From Planctomycetota bacterium (GTDB lineage Bacteria > Planctomycetota > Phycisphaerae > WQYP01), in NCBI GenBank assembly GCA_021852275.1, contig JAJZNX010000037.1:1-46349 (forward strand): a stretch of DNA of 46,349 nucleotides, written 5' to 3'. Made by a program: the position numbers and the translations under genes. Numbering within the stretch: the first letter of the stretch is position 1; every line of letters begins with the position of its first letter. A model generated the notes under the pieces. That model saw only the letters and a program-made list of their open reading frames with translations, did no database searches and had not been told where the DNA came from. Shown here piece by piece: positions 33,166-40,677 of the stretch.

Positions 33166-34145
33166 TGGCCGCTGGGGCTTTGGCGGGCCAGAAGCGTTTT
33201 TTGTATTGCCGGACACCATTTGCTCCACCAGCGGCCACCGGCCAGAAACATCGCCTGGGTGCCGTAATAGTTGCCGTAAAAAAAATAAGCCGGATTGTTG
33301 GTCGGTGCTCCGGGTATGTCATGATTCAGGTATTGGACGCCTGCCGTAACAGCCTTGCCGTGGTAAACACCGGCATAAAACAGCAGCGCGACAGCCGCGG
33401 CGGTTTGCGGCACCGGATCAAATGGCATACCGGGCATATAGTCGAAACTGCCATCCGGATTTTGCAACTGCCGGACGAAGGCGATGGCTTTTTTTATGGT
33501 GCGATGGGGCACGTCAATGCCGGCCTGCCGAGCGGCGCGCAGGGCCATGACCTGGCAAATGGTAACGGAAATATCAGCCGGCATGGGCATGGGCTGATAG
33601 CGCCAGCCACCCTGGGCGTTTTGGGTTTCGATGATCAAACGGACGGCCCGTTGCAGTTTTTGCCGCAGTTCCGGTTGATGCGATTCACCATACACTTCCG
33701 CCAGAAAAAGGGTGGCAAATCCCTGGCCATACATAGGTGCGCCGTCGGAAGATGAGGCAATAAGGCCGGAGGGCTGACATTGGCTAAGCACGTAGCGCAG
33801 GGCCAGGGCGGTATTGTGGCCATAGGGTCCCTGGCCGGGCAGGTTGCCACCGGCCACAAACGCCAGTCCACCCAATGCGGATACCGCCACCAGGTTCTGG
33901 TGGCCGAAAGAACCATCGGCGTTTTGCTGTGCGGAGAGCCACTTGAGGCCGCGGGCAACAGCCCGTCGCACCTGAGGTGTAATTTCATGTTGCAGGTGGC
34001 TGGGGCGGCCAAAAATTATTTTATTCGAAGCTATCGCGGCGGCCCCGGCCCCCCGCAGGCTCGTACAGGAAATTAAAAGAACCAGCACCGGCGTTACCAC
34101 GGCCCATGGCCATCGCCAGCCCTTGCAAAATTCGATCATCATCAT
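33072..34145 (-). CDS. Exported prenyltransferase/squalene-oxidase repeat (alpha/alpha toroid) protein
   Basis: 357 residues. A hydrophobic N-terminal stretch (WAVVTPVLVLLISCTSLRGAGA) is a signal peptide or anchor, possibly lipoprotein-like at LISC. Repeats with a QW-type end are clear: GLKWLSAQQNADGSFG, LIIETQNAQGGWRYQ, FVRQLQNPDGSFDY and LLARQSPSGHWQ. DISVTICQVMALRAARQAGI is typical of the planctomycete members of this family. The fold is that of terpene cyclases, but the DXDD cyclase motif is absent and export argues against terpene synthesis, so the role is unknown. The last 31 codons are duplicated at 30482-30575. Confidence 0.82.
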   Translation of the reverse strand: MMMIEFCKGWRWPWAVVTPVLVLLISCTSLRGAGAAAIASNKIIFGRPSHLQHEITPQVRRAVARGLKWLSAQQNADGSFGHQNLVAVSALGGLAFVAGGNLPGQGPYGHNTALALRYVLSQCQPSGLIASSSDGAPMYGQGFATLFLAEVYGESHQPELRQKLQRAVRLIIETQNAQGGWRYQPMPMPADISVTICQVMALRAARQAGIDVPHRTIKKAIAFVRQLQNPDGSFDYMPGMPFDPVPQTAAAVALLFYAGVYHGKAVTAGVQYLNHDIPGAPTNNPAYFFYGNYYGTQAMFLAGGRWWSKWCPAIQKTLLARQSPSGHWQATPGQCYGTAMALIILQIPDRLLPILQK

Positions 34146-34269
34146 ATCTCGTCAAAACACAGCGTTTGCGCAGGTCAGCCGGAATCTCAAAATCACCGGG
34201 CACCCGGCCGGCGCTGCAAAATGCCGCTCAAGGCCGCCGGCCACGTTTCCGGTATTTTAGACGCACCAA

Positions 34270-34293
34270 CCCACTCGGAGGTTCTCCAGTGGG
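34270..34293. terminator. Strong hairpin between wrbA and the repeat-protein gene
   Basis: CCCACT, one unpaired C, GGAG, loop GTT, CTCC, AGTGGG: ten base pairs with a one-base bulge. TTTTTT follows at 34302-34307 on the plus strand. On the minus strand, where wrbA is transcribed into it 84 bases after its stop, the T-run is missing. It probably ends the wrbA transcript, but the orientation of the T-run is not ideal. Confidence 0.45.
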
Positions 34294-34376
34294 CCACGCT
34301 GTTTTTTGCCGGACCGCGTTTGGCAATACCTGCTCGCAGCAGTTGTACATTGCGGCATGAGTCGGTCTGGCGTTGG

Positions 34377-34997
34377 TTATCTGGCAAACAGCCGGGCGGC
34401 AATACCGGCCACATGCTTGCCTTGAAACCGCGCGATGGCCAATTCATTAGCACTGGGCGGGCGTTTGCCATCGCCACCGGTAATGGTGGTGGCACCGTAA
34501 GGCGTACCGCCGGTAATTTCCGACATGCTGGTCAGTTCCTGACAAGCATAGGGTACTCCCACTACAATCATCCCATGGTGAAACAACGTGGTATGAAAGC
34601 TGGTGATGGTGGTTTCCTGGCCGCCATGTTGCGAAGCTGTACTGGAAAACACGCTGCCGATTTTGCCCACCAGACCGCCTTTGGCCCAGATCTGCCCGGT
34701 TTGGTCAAGAAAATTCCGCATTTGCGCCGCCATATTGCCAAAACGAGTGGGCGTGCCAAAAATAATCGCATCCGCTTCCAGCAATTGTTCAGGCTTGATA
34801 ACCGGCACCTGGGCAAAGGCCTTTTTCGCTTCCGCTGCACCCACACGAGTGAGTACCTCCGGCGGCATCAATTCGGCTACCTGAAAAAGGTCCACCTGCG
34901 CCCCGGCCACTTGCCGGGCACCTTCAGCAACTGCCTGGGCCATCTGATAAATGTGCCCGTACATACTGTAAAAAACCACTTGAACTTTAATGGCCAT
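34377..34997 (-). CDS. wrbA: NAD(P)H:quinone oxidoreductase, WrbA type
   Basis: 206 residues from the ATG at 34997, preceded by AAGGAG at seven bases; an upstream in-frame ATG at 35030 is rejected. The flavodoxin-like FMN site is [21 protein letters not shown] (phosphate loop) with [21 protein letters not shown] and [36 protein letters not shown] and [10 protein letters not shown] are WrbA hallmarks. The enzyme reduces quinones by two electrons, avoiding semiquinone radicals. It is downstream of a MarR gene by 57 bases on the same strand, a common quinone-sensing arrangement. Confidence 0.93.
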   Translation of the reverse strand: MAIKVQVVFYSMYGHIYQMAQAVAEGARQVAGAQVDLFQVAELMPPEVLTRVGAAEAKKAFAQVPVIKPEQLLEADAIIFGTPTRFGNMAAQMRNFLDQTGQIWAKGGLVGKIGSVFSSTASQHGGQETTITSFHTTLFHHGMIVVGVPYACQELTSMSEITGGTPYGATTITGGDGKRPPSANELAIARFQGKHVAGIAARLFAR

Positions 34998-35054
34998 AAA
35001 CAACTCCTTGTAAAAAACAACCGACATCACGGCAAACAGCTTCGTAAAAAATGG

Positions 35055-35561
35055 TCAACCGGGTTTACCGGCAAGCCATGTCTTAATCAACATTCGTTCC
35101 AGCCGGTCCAACAGGGCCAGCAGTTGTCGCGATTCTTCCACGGTCATCACCCCGAAAGCTTCTTGAATGATCTGCCGCTGTTCCGGGAGCACCTTTTTCA
35201 GCAGCGTCCGTCCCATTGCCGTGAGAGTCAGGCGATAGGCTCGGCGATCTTGGGGGTCAGGCTGGCGTTCCAGCCAACCGCATTTTTCCATGCGGTCCAC
35301 CAGCACGCACACGTTGCCTTTGGTTACCAGCAAGTGCTGGGCCAGTTCCTGCTGCGATATTCCCTGGCAGCTTTTCAAGGTCATCATGATTTCGAACTGG
35401 GCCAGAGTCATCTCCTGCTGGCCCAACGCATGTTCAAGCTTGCGTTGGATACGGCTGTAGACCCGTACCAATTGCAACCAAGTTTGCAGAGGCATGACCT
35501 CGTCGGGGTATAAAACCTCCAAGCGTCGCAGCAGCCCGGTTGTTTTGCCATCAGATGTCAT
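35055..35561 (-). CDS. MarR family transcriptional regulator
   Basis: 168 residues from the ATG at 35561 (AAGGGG about four bases upstream); a GTG at 35576 is the alternative. The winged helix is LAQFEIMMTLKSCQGISQQELAQHL, LVTKGNVCVLVDRMEKCGWLERQ (recognition helix) and DPQDRRAYRLTLTAMG (wing with the conserved DxR). Flanking long helices give the dimer interface. Cysteines in the sensing core (C in SCQG, VCVL, EKCGW) could sense electrophiles, as in QsrR/YodB-type regulators. It is followed by wrbA and probably represses both genes; a palindrome lies inside its promoter. Confidence 0.88.
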   Translation of the reverse strand: MTSDGKTTGLLRRLEVLYPDEVMPLQTWLQLVRVYSRIQRKLEHALGQQEMTLAQFEIMMTLKSCQGISQQELAQHLLVTKGNVCVLVDRMEKCGWLERQPDPQDRRAYRLTLTAMGRTLLKKVLPEQRQIIQEAFGVMTVEESRQLLALLDRLERMLIKTWLAGKPG

Positions 35562-35581
35562 AATGCCCCTTACCACCTCTT

Positions 35582-35610
35582 AGTTTAGTTATATACTATT
35601 TCGAAGTCAA
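35582..35610 (-). promoter_or_regulatory. marR-wrbA promoter with embedded palindrome
   Basis: Read on the minus strand: TTGACT (35610-35605), 17 bases, TAAACT (35587-35582). A palindrome TAGT-N5-ACTA (35586-35598) overlaps the -10 and the spacer, the normal place for a MarR dimer to block RNA polymerase, so autorepression is likely. Confidence 0.5.
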
Positions 35611-35735
35611 ATCGCTGGGACGGTGGGTTGGTGAGGTAGGGGCTAAATTTTGCGGCAGTCGCCCATGTCCGGCCCGGCAGATACTGTGGCCACAATTTTT
35701 GCCACGTCCGACGGCGGAGTGTTTATGTTTTTGAG

Positions 35736-35770
35736 TTGACAGTTCTTAAAAATGCGGATAATTATTATCC
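35736..35770 (+). promoter_or_regulatory. Promoter with Fur-box-like 7-1-7 palindrome
   Basis: A perfect -35 TTGACA (35736-35741) is followed by GATAAT (35757-35762, spacer only 15). GGATAAT-T-ATTATCC (35756-35770) is a perfect 7-1-7 inverted repeat and matches the Fur heptamer pattern TGATAAT-N-ATTATCA at all but the two outermost bases. It overlaps the -10, which fits repression of the lipoprotein gene at 35823. Confidence 0.5.
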
Positions 35771-35822
35771 AGAGTTGTGTTTGTCGGGATCGTCCCTTTA
35801 ACTGCGCTGGAGGCATTACTTC

Positions 35823-36041
35823 ATGAAAAAGCTTACCGTGGCAACTTTAATGATGGGGTTGGTGGGTCTGCTGCCGCTGTTGAGCGGTTGCCAGACGCTT
35901 ACGGATACGCCAGGTTCCAACGCGGTTCGCGTGAATCAGGCCATGAGTACCAACATGCTGCAGGTTCCGGATGATGCCGAGAGCATCATGCTGCTGGATC
36001 GCCCTGTTCAGCTTAGCGACAAGCCGGTTCCCCTGCGTTGA
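35823..36041 (+). CDS. Small lipoprotein
   Basis: 72 residues; GGAGG nine bases before the ATG. The signal peptide MKKLTVATLMMGLVGLLPLLSGC ends in a lipobox with C23 as lipidated cysteine. The mature 50 residues (QTLTDTPGSNAVRVNQAMS...) are polar and acidic, with a segment PDDAESIMLLDRPVQLSDKPVPLR. I recognise no family. It has its own promoter with a Fur-box-like palindrome and is divergent from marR. A TPR lipoprotein gene follows 137 bases later on the same strand. Confidence 0.78.
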   Translation: MKKLTVATLMMGLVGLLPLLSGCQTLTDTPGSNAVRVNQAMSTNMLQVPDDAESIMLLDRPVQLSDKPVPLR

Positions 36042-36178
36042 CACGCAGACTGCTTGCGGCTTTTCCCACCCTGCGCCGGAGGTGCCAAGATCGGCCGTCA
36101 GCCGATTGATCTTGGTTGGTCGCAGGTTGCCGGCTGCGGTTAGGTAATACTTCCGGCCCATTGTCAGGATGAAAACCG

Positions 36179-37165
36179 ATGGATCAAAAATCACTGGTGC
36201 GATGGCTGTGCCTGGCGGTGCTGTTGGGTGGATTTGTGGGCTGTGCCCAGCCTGACGCCGGGCTGAAACCCTACGTGACGGGCCAGTTGGCTGCGGAAAA
36301 AGGCAATATCGCTCAAGCCATTCGTGAACTCACCTTGGCCATTAAGCGCAATCCGCAAATGGTGGTGGCGTATGAGGCCCGGGGGGATCTTTACAAAAAG
36401 CAGGGCCGCTATCATCTCGCGGCCGCCGATTATAAGCGCGCTACCATCCTGAATCCTTTCAGTTTCCATTCGTTTTTTGAATTGGGACAGGTTTACCAGC
36501 AACTGCGGCAGTATATCGCTGCCATTGCCGCCTATCAGCACGCGTTGCAGATTAACCCGAAAGATGCCCGCACCTCCCTGAACCTGGCCGTGGCATACAC
36601 TCAGGCCGGCCATCCTTTTCGTGGTATTGTTTACGCCAACCGGGCAGTGCAGAATGGCAGCAATTCTTTTGCAACCTGGGCCAATATCGGTACCATTTAT
36701 TCCCAGGCTGCCAAGCATGATCCCGCCTACCGCCGCCGGGCTATCCACTATTTTAAGCAAAGCCTGGAAATTAAACCGCATCAGCCGCAGGTTTATTTGA
36801 ACTTGGCGCAGATCTATATCGACGAGCACCGTTTTGATCAAGCCAGTCGGGTGTTTCGCACCGGGGCCAAGCTTGCCGGGTCGGCTTTAATCAACGAACG
36901 TCTTGGCTATTGCTATTACCGGATGGGTAAGCTGCACCAGGCGCTGGCGGCCTATCAACAATCGCTTAAGTATCAAGCAGATTACGTGCCTGCCATCAAC
37001 GGCATGGGCGTGGTCTACATGACCATGGCTCTGCAACATCACAGCCATTGGCGCACAACCAGAGCCAAGGCTATCAGCTTCTGGAAACGCAGCCTGAAAA
37101 TTGATCCGCAGCAATATTTAATTCAGCACCTGGTTAAAAAGTTTGCGCCGGCGGCCAAACCTTGA
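36179..37165 (+). CDS. TPR-repeat lipoprotein
   Basis: 328 residues with AGGA nine bases before the ATG. A signal peptide ends at the lipobox GGFVGC (C22). The rest is a run of about seven to eight tetratricopeptide repeats, for example GNIAQAIRELTLAIKRNPQ, GRYHLAAADYKRATILNP, RQYIAAIAAYQHALQINPK and GKLHQALAAYQQSLKYQ. It is a membrane-anchored scaffold for protein contacts in the periplasm; partners are unknown. It could be co-transcribed with the small lipoprotein gene upstream. Confidence 0.85.
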   Translation: MDQKSLVRWLCLAVLLGGFVGCAQPDAGLKPYVTGQLAAEKGNIAQAIRELTLAIKRNPQMVVAYEARGDLYKKQGRYHLAAADYKRATILNPFSFHSFFELGQVYQQLRQYIAAIAAYQHALQINPKDARTSLNLAVAYTQAGHPFRGIVYANRAVQNGSNSFATWANIGTIYSQAAKHDPAYRRRAIHYFKQSLEIKPHQPQVYLNLAQIYIDEHRFDQASRVFRTGAKLAGSALINERLGYCYYRMGKLHQALAAYQQSLKYQADYVPAINGMGVVYMTMALQHHSHWRTTRAKAISFWKRSLKIDPQQYLIQHLVKKFAPAAKP

Positions 37166-37172
37166 TTTGCAT

Positions 37173-37244
37173 GGTATAGCTCCGCCGGCTGGTTGCGGCA
37201 CTACCAGCCATGGAGAGATCGACGTGTCGGTGGAGCTTGATACC
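37173..37244. ncRNA. Three-way-junction-like structured element between convergent genes
   Basis: An outer helix joins GGTATAGCTCC (37173-37183) to GGAGCT-TG-ATACC (37232-37244). Inside it, GGCTGG/CCAGCC (37187-37209) and CGAC/GTCG (37220-37229) form two further helices. It lies eight bases after the TPR stop. It may be a transcription end or 3'-UTR structure; a separate RNA is less likely. Confidence 0.35.
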
Positions 37245-37328
37245 CCATATAACGGTCCATTTTGACAGCTCTGTTACGTGCAGGGCCGGAAAATTTAACA
37301 CATAAACCGCATTCTTTTACCAGCGCGA

Positions 37329-38120
37329 TCAGCCCGCATGTGGCAAAGATGTTTCATTTTGCTTAAACCACACGCGCCACGGACCGGAATGCTGGGGCAG
37401 TTTTTGGCCCGTCTGCCGGGTCAGATCGGACCAGGCAAATTGGACCAGGGCGACATTGCGATCGTCGAGGGTGGCAATCAAAGCCCGGATTACCCGGCGG
37501 GTTTTGTAATACTTCAGGGCCTGGGCACAATAAATGCGAACCTGCATATCCGGATCGTGACGCAGATGATCCAGCAGCGGACCAATGGCCATGGGGTTGT
37601 TGACATAAGTGAGTCCCATCGCCGCGCTCATGCGCACAAATTTGGATTTATCTTTCAGCCCCAGCAGCAGTGTGGGGGCTACCGATGGCTGATGCGATGT
37701 GCCCAGGGCAATCATGGCCTGGCCGCGCACCAGCGGATTGGGATCTGTCGTCAGGAGTTTGTACGCGCGCATGTAGGGCTTGTCATGACCATATTTCTGG
37801 CGGGCCAGCCAGGCCATGCCGGCCATACGTTCATCGGCATCTGAAGTATCAAACATGCGGCGGGTCTGCATGACCGGCGACTTGCCCTTGAAATGATGCA
37901 GGATCGAATTGACGAAGGTATTAAGATTTTGCGGCCTGGAACTCGAACCACTGCATCCGGCTAACGCGCTGGTCAGCAGCATCAGTGCGCAGAGCAAAGC
38001 CGGGCCACGCCAATCACGGTCGCTGCGCCGGGGCACCTTGGTCCATGCCGAGCATGAATCAGACGCAAAGCTGCCGCAGGCATGGTGGGGAGATACAGAG
38101 TTTTTGTCGAGGCTATTCAT
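37329..38120 (-). CDS. HEAT-repeat lipoprotein
   Basis: 263 residues from the ATG at 38120, which overlaps the murI stop (TAATG) and so implies translational coupling; an earlier start at 38165 inside murI is less likely. A 40-residue polar head precedes a hydrophobic stretch ending in the lipobox LTSALAGC (C56). HEAT/armadillo-type repeats follow: AWLARQKYGHDKPYMRAYKLL, PLVRGQAMIALGTSHQPSVAPTLLLGLKD, KFVRMSAAMGLTYVNNPMAIGPLLDHLRHDP and QVRIYCAQALKYYK. It probably binds another envelope protein. Coupling to murI suggests an envelope link, but no direct function is known. Confidence 0.8.
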   Translation of the reverse strand: MNSLDKNSVSPHHACGSFASDSCSAWTKVPRRSDRDWRGPALLCALMLLTSALAGCSGSSSRPQNLNTFVNSILHHFKGKSPVMQTRRMFDTSDADERMAGMAWLARQKYGHDKPYMRAYKLLTTDPNPLVRGQAMIALGTSHQPSVAPTLLLGLKDKSKFVRMSAAMGLTYVNNPMAIGPLLDHLRHDPDMQVRIYCAQALKYYKTRRVIRALIATLDDRNVALVQFAWSDLTRQTGQKLPQHSGPWRVWFKQNETSLPHAG

Positions 38121-38992
38121 TATTTTTCCACCGTAGGATTTTCCAGCCGTTCCGGCTCTACCCATACGGGCTGGGTGATCAAGCGGCCTAAAAACCGTCC
38201 GGCCAGACTTTCAAACCGCTGGCCCTGATCGGTAACGTAACAAGTCAGCCCATCGGCCAAAGGGGTGCCGGCGTCATTGGCGATGTGCATTGTAGCCAAT
38301 TTTTCCGCCACCACCAAGGCGGTCTGATCGGCGGAATCGACCAGCGTGGTTGATGAGCCTAACGTTTCGGCAATGGCTTGGCTGAAAATAGGATAGTGCG
38401 TACAGCCCAAAATTAAAACGGGCACCTGCAGCGACTTAAAAGGTTGCAGGTATTCCTGAAGCACACTACGTACAATAGGGCTTTCCTGCAGGCGGCCTTC
38501 TTCAATCATGGGCACCAATAGCGGGCAGGCGCGACCGATGACCTGGATGGTGGCATTCAGCCGGGCCACGGCCTGATTGTATGCCTGGCTGGCGATGGTG
38601 GCTTCGGTGGCGATTAGACCAATGCGACGCGGTTGTCCGGTGGGTGTGCGGGTCGATGCAGCTACGGCGGCGGCGGCTCCAGGCTCCAACACCCCAATAA
38701 CAGGGATGGCAAAATCATGATGCAGACTTTCCAGCGCGGTGGCACTGACGGTGTTACACGCTACCACCATAAGCTTGGGATTAAACTGGGTTAGAAAATG
38801 CAGGCACTGGCGGGCAAACTGCAGTACGGTTCGCGGCGATTTACTGCCGTAGGGAACACGTGCGGTATCACCAAAATAAATGAGTTTTTCGCGGGGCAGG
38901 CGGCGCAGCAGCGCCCGTACCACCGTCAAACCACCAAGGCCGGAATCAAAAACCGCGATTGGATTGGAAGGTTGGCTGGAAGATTCAGGCAT
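38120..38992 (-). CDS. murI: Glutamate racemase
   Basis: 290 residues from the ATG at 38992 (AGGGTG about ten bases upstream); the frame continues upstream to 39058 without family similarity. MurI makes D-glutamate for murein. Both catalytic cysteines are present: C79 in VVACNTVSA and C197 in LGCTHYP. IAVFDSGLGGLTV (D16) and YFGDTARVPYGSKS are also diagnostic. The stop overlaps the start of the HEAT lipoprotein gene. A GntR-type regulator gene lies 139 bases upstream on the same strand. Confidence 0.94.
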   Translation of the reverse strand: MPESSSQPSNPIAVFDSGLGGLTVVRALLRRLPREKLIYFGDTARVPYGSKSPRTVLQFARQCLHFLTQFNPKLMVVACNTVSATALESLHHDFAIPVIGVLEPGAAAAVAASTRTPTGQPRRIGLIATEATIASQAYNQAVARLNATIQVIGRACPLLVPMIEEGRLQESPIVRSVLQEYLQPFKSLQVPVLILGCTHYPIFSQAIAETLGSSTTLVDSADQTALVVAEKLATMHIANDAGTPLADGLTCYVTDQGQRFESLAGRFLGRLITQPVWVEPERLENPTVEK

Positions 38993-39131
38993 CTTAAGTT
39001 TCACCCTGGCAAGCCGCAATGTGGTCGCATGATAACGATGAAGCGGGATAAAGCACAATGCGGTTGTGCAGCCGGATCAGATACACTTGCCGTCCGGGAA
39101 CGTTTTATGGCGGCGGAATATAAGAGCGAAG

Positions 39132-40307
39132 TCAGTTTTTGGCCCAGATATCCAGGCCGGAATCCGCACGTACGGCCGGCCGGTCTATTTCCGCGGCGAT
39201 GGCGGCGGCGGTGTTTTCTTCAAATTTAGCAGAAATATCGACATGTGTCGGTGCGGTGGCACCGTGAAGCTGGGCATCGATGCTGGCCAGACATGCGGCC
39301 ATTACATCATGAACATCAAACCCGACGCGCTTGATCGGCAGCGTGGTGGAGCGTGCATTGGGAAAATTGCAATGAGCTACGAGATCCAGATCTGTGCCGA
39401 CTTTTATCCCCGCCAGCAAAAGCCCCGACAAAGACATCTCCAGAAGATTATCATCGGCCACGATCAACCCGTCCGGACGTTCCCTGGCACCGGCATAAAA
39501 CATCAGTTCCACGGCATTGGAGGCGCACTCAGGGTTGTGCAGGTCCAGACCCTGAAACCATCGCGAGGCGGTGGACAGGCCATGTTGCGCCACCGTTTCC
39601 ATCCAGAAACCGGCCCATCGGCTGTGCGCCTGGGAGCTTAGGAGTATGGCCACTTTGGTTCGTCCGCGGGACTTGAGATAATCCAGCGACAGTCTGATTA
39701 CCGAGTGGCCGTCCAGCCCGACGGATGGCAGGCCGCGTTCGCTGTCACTGGCCAGTTCTACGCGCGCAACGCCCGGTTCCGTGATCACCGGCAATCCCTG
39801 GAAGCGGGCGGTTTGGGAGGCAAAGATAACTCCCGCCAGCCGGTGATGGCGGATATCGTCCACCAGTTTATGATAATCCGGACTATCCGCGGGATACTCG
39901 GTTCCGTAATAACAGACCACGCGGCGCGGACCATTGCGGGTAATACGGGCTGCTTCGGCATCCAGGGCATTCCAAAACAGGCTCCAGATGCCATGCTCCG
40001 ACGGGTTGGCCGGAAAGACCAGCGCATATTGCCACAGGTGAGGCGGATGAGCGGCCACAAACGTGCCGGCACGCCCGCGGGCGTAAATATAGCCGTCCAC
40101 GGTTAACCGGTCCAAAGCACGTTGCAGCGTAACATTGCTGACATCGTATTTTTGCAGCAGGTCCAGGCGCAGGGGAAGCCGGGTATTGGGTGGCAGGATG
40201 CCGCTCATGATCTGCTTGCGCAGGTCGTCCATGATGATGCGCTGCCGGGCCAAAGGTCTTTGGCGACGCATAACACGTACGCGTTTTGAGTGCGGCTGTT
40301 TGTTCAT
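39132..40307 (-). CDS. GntR-LacI hybrid (AraR-like) transcriptional regulator
   Basis: 391 residues from the ATG at 40307, five bases after GGAG. The N-terminal winged helix is of GntR type (RIIMDDLRKQIMSGILPPNTRLP, KYDVSNVTLQRALDRLTVDGYIYARGRAGTFVA). The rest is a periplasmic-binding-protein-like LacI/AraR sensor (YALVFPANPSEHGIWSLFW, RLAGVIFASQTARFQGLPVI, SVIRLSLDYLKSRGRTKVAIL, PDGLIVADDNLLEMSL). Such hybrids sense sugars and repress or activate polysaccharide-use genes. It is divergent from the 1406-residue lyase-like gene, its most likely target. Confidence 0.87.
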   Translation of the reverse strand: MNKQPHSKRVRVMRRQRPLARQRIIMDDLRKQIMSGILPPNTRLPLRLDLLQKYDVSNVTLQRALDRLTVDGYIYARGRAGTFVAAHPPHLWQYALVFPANPSEHGIWSLFWNALDAEAARITRNGPRRVVCYYGTEYPADSPDYHKLVDDIRHHRLAGVIFASQTARFQGLPVITEPGVARVELASDSERGLPSVGLDGHSVIRLSLDYLKSRGRTKVAILLSSQAHSRWAGFWMETVAQHGLSTASRWFQGLDLHNPECASNAVELMFYAGARERPDGLIVADDNLLEMSLSGLLLAGIKVGTDLDLVAHCNFPNARSTTLPIKRVGFDVHDVMAACLASIDAQLHGATAPTHVDISAKFEENTAAAIAAEIDRPAVRADSGLDIWAKN

Positions 40308-40393
40308 AATGACTCCGCCCGTCGCCTGCGTACCCAACCGTGGTGAAAATTGTGCGCCCCGGGGTGCCGCGCGACTGTCGTACAGGCTGCAGC

Positions 40394-40409
40394 GTGGTCA
40401 ATATACCAC
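40394..40409. promoter_or_regulatory. GTGGT-N6-ACCAC operator candidate
   Basis: Perfect 5-bp arms around CAATAT, 87 bases upstream of the GntR/AraR-like regulator start. TGGT...ACCA half-sites are common for GntR-family dimers, so this may be the autoregulatory site. Confidence 0.45.
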
Positions 40410-40596
40410 ACCGTGGCCAGGTCGCAACTGGATCGCCGAGGTCCGTGTTCATAGCCGCGGCCAGGTTTCGTGGCCACAGCCTCGTGCTGATAAACGGCGG
40501 TGTTCAATCCGATCCTTATGGGCGGGTCTGCGCGCCAGACGACGCGTTTGGTGTGCTCCTGCGAATTTTCGCGGCCCGCCTTTCCATGAAACACCG

Positions 40597-40616
40597 ATAT
40601 CATATTTTTATGGTAT
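40597..40616. promoter_or_regulatory. ATATCAT-N6-ATGGTAT operator candidate
   Basis: Seven-base arms with one T/G mismatch, centred about 27 bases upstream of the -10 at 40634-40639. It covers the place where the -35 of the lyase-like gene should be, consistent with control by the divergent regulator. Confidence 0.4.
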
Positions 40617-40677
40617 AAAATTATCAGATAGCGTATAATATATATGCGTGGGCTAAGTAGAAGGGGTCAGGTTGGAC

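Larger units (their letters stand above)
40308..40677. other. Divergent regulatory region, GntR/AraR regulator versus lyase-like gene
   Basis: 370 bases without a gene. It holds a perfect -10 TATAAT (40634-40639) about 38 bases before the lyase start, without a good -35, which suggests activation. Two inverted repeats are present: GTGGT-N6-ACCAC (40394-40409) and ATATCAT-N6-ATGGTAT (40597-40616, one mismatch). Confidence 0.5.

Noticed and set aside
34221-35513. 430-codon open frame antisense to wrbA and marR
   Set aside because: It lies opposite two well-supported genes, has low-complexity His/Arg/Gln-rich composition and no family motif; it is a shadow of GC-biased codon use.
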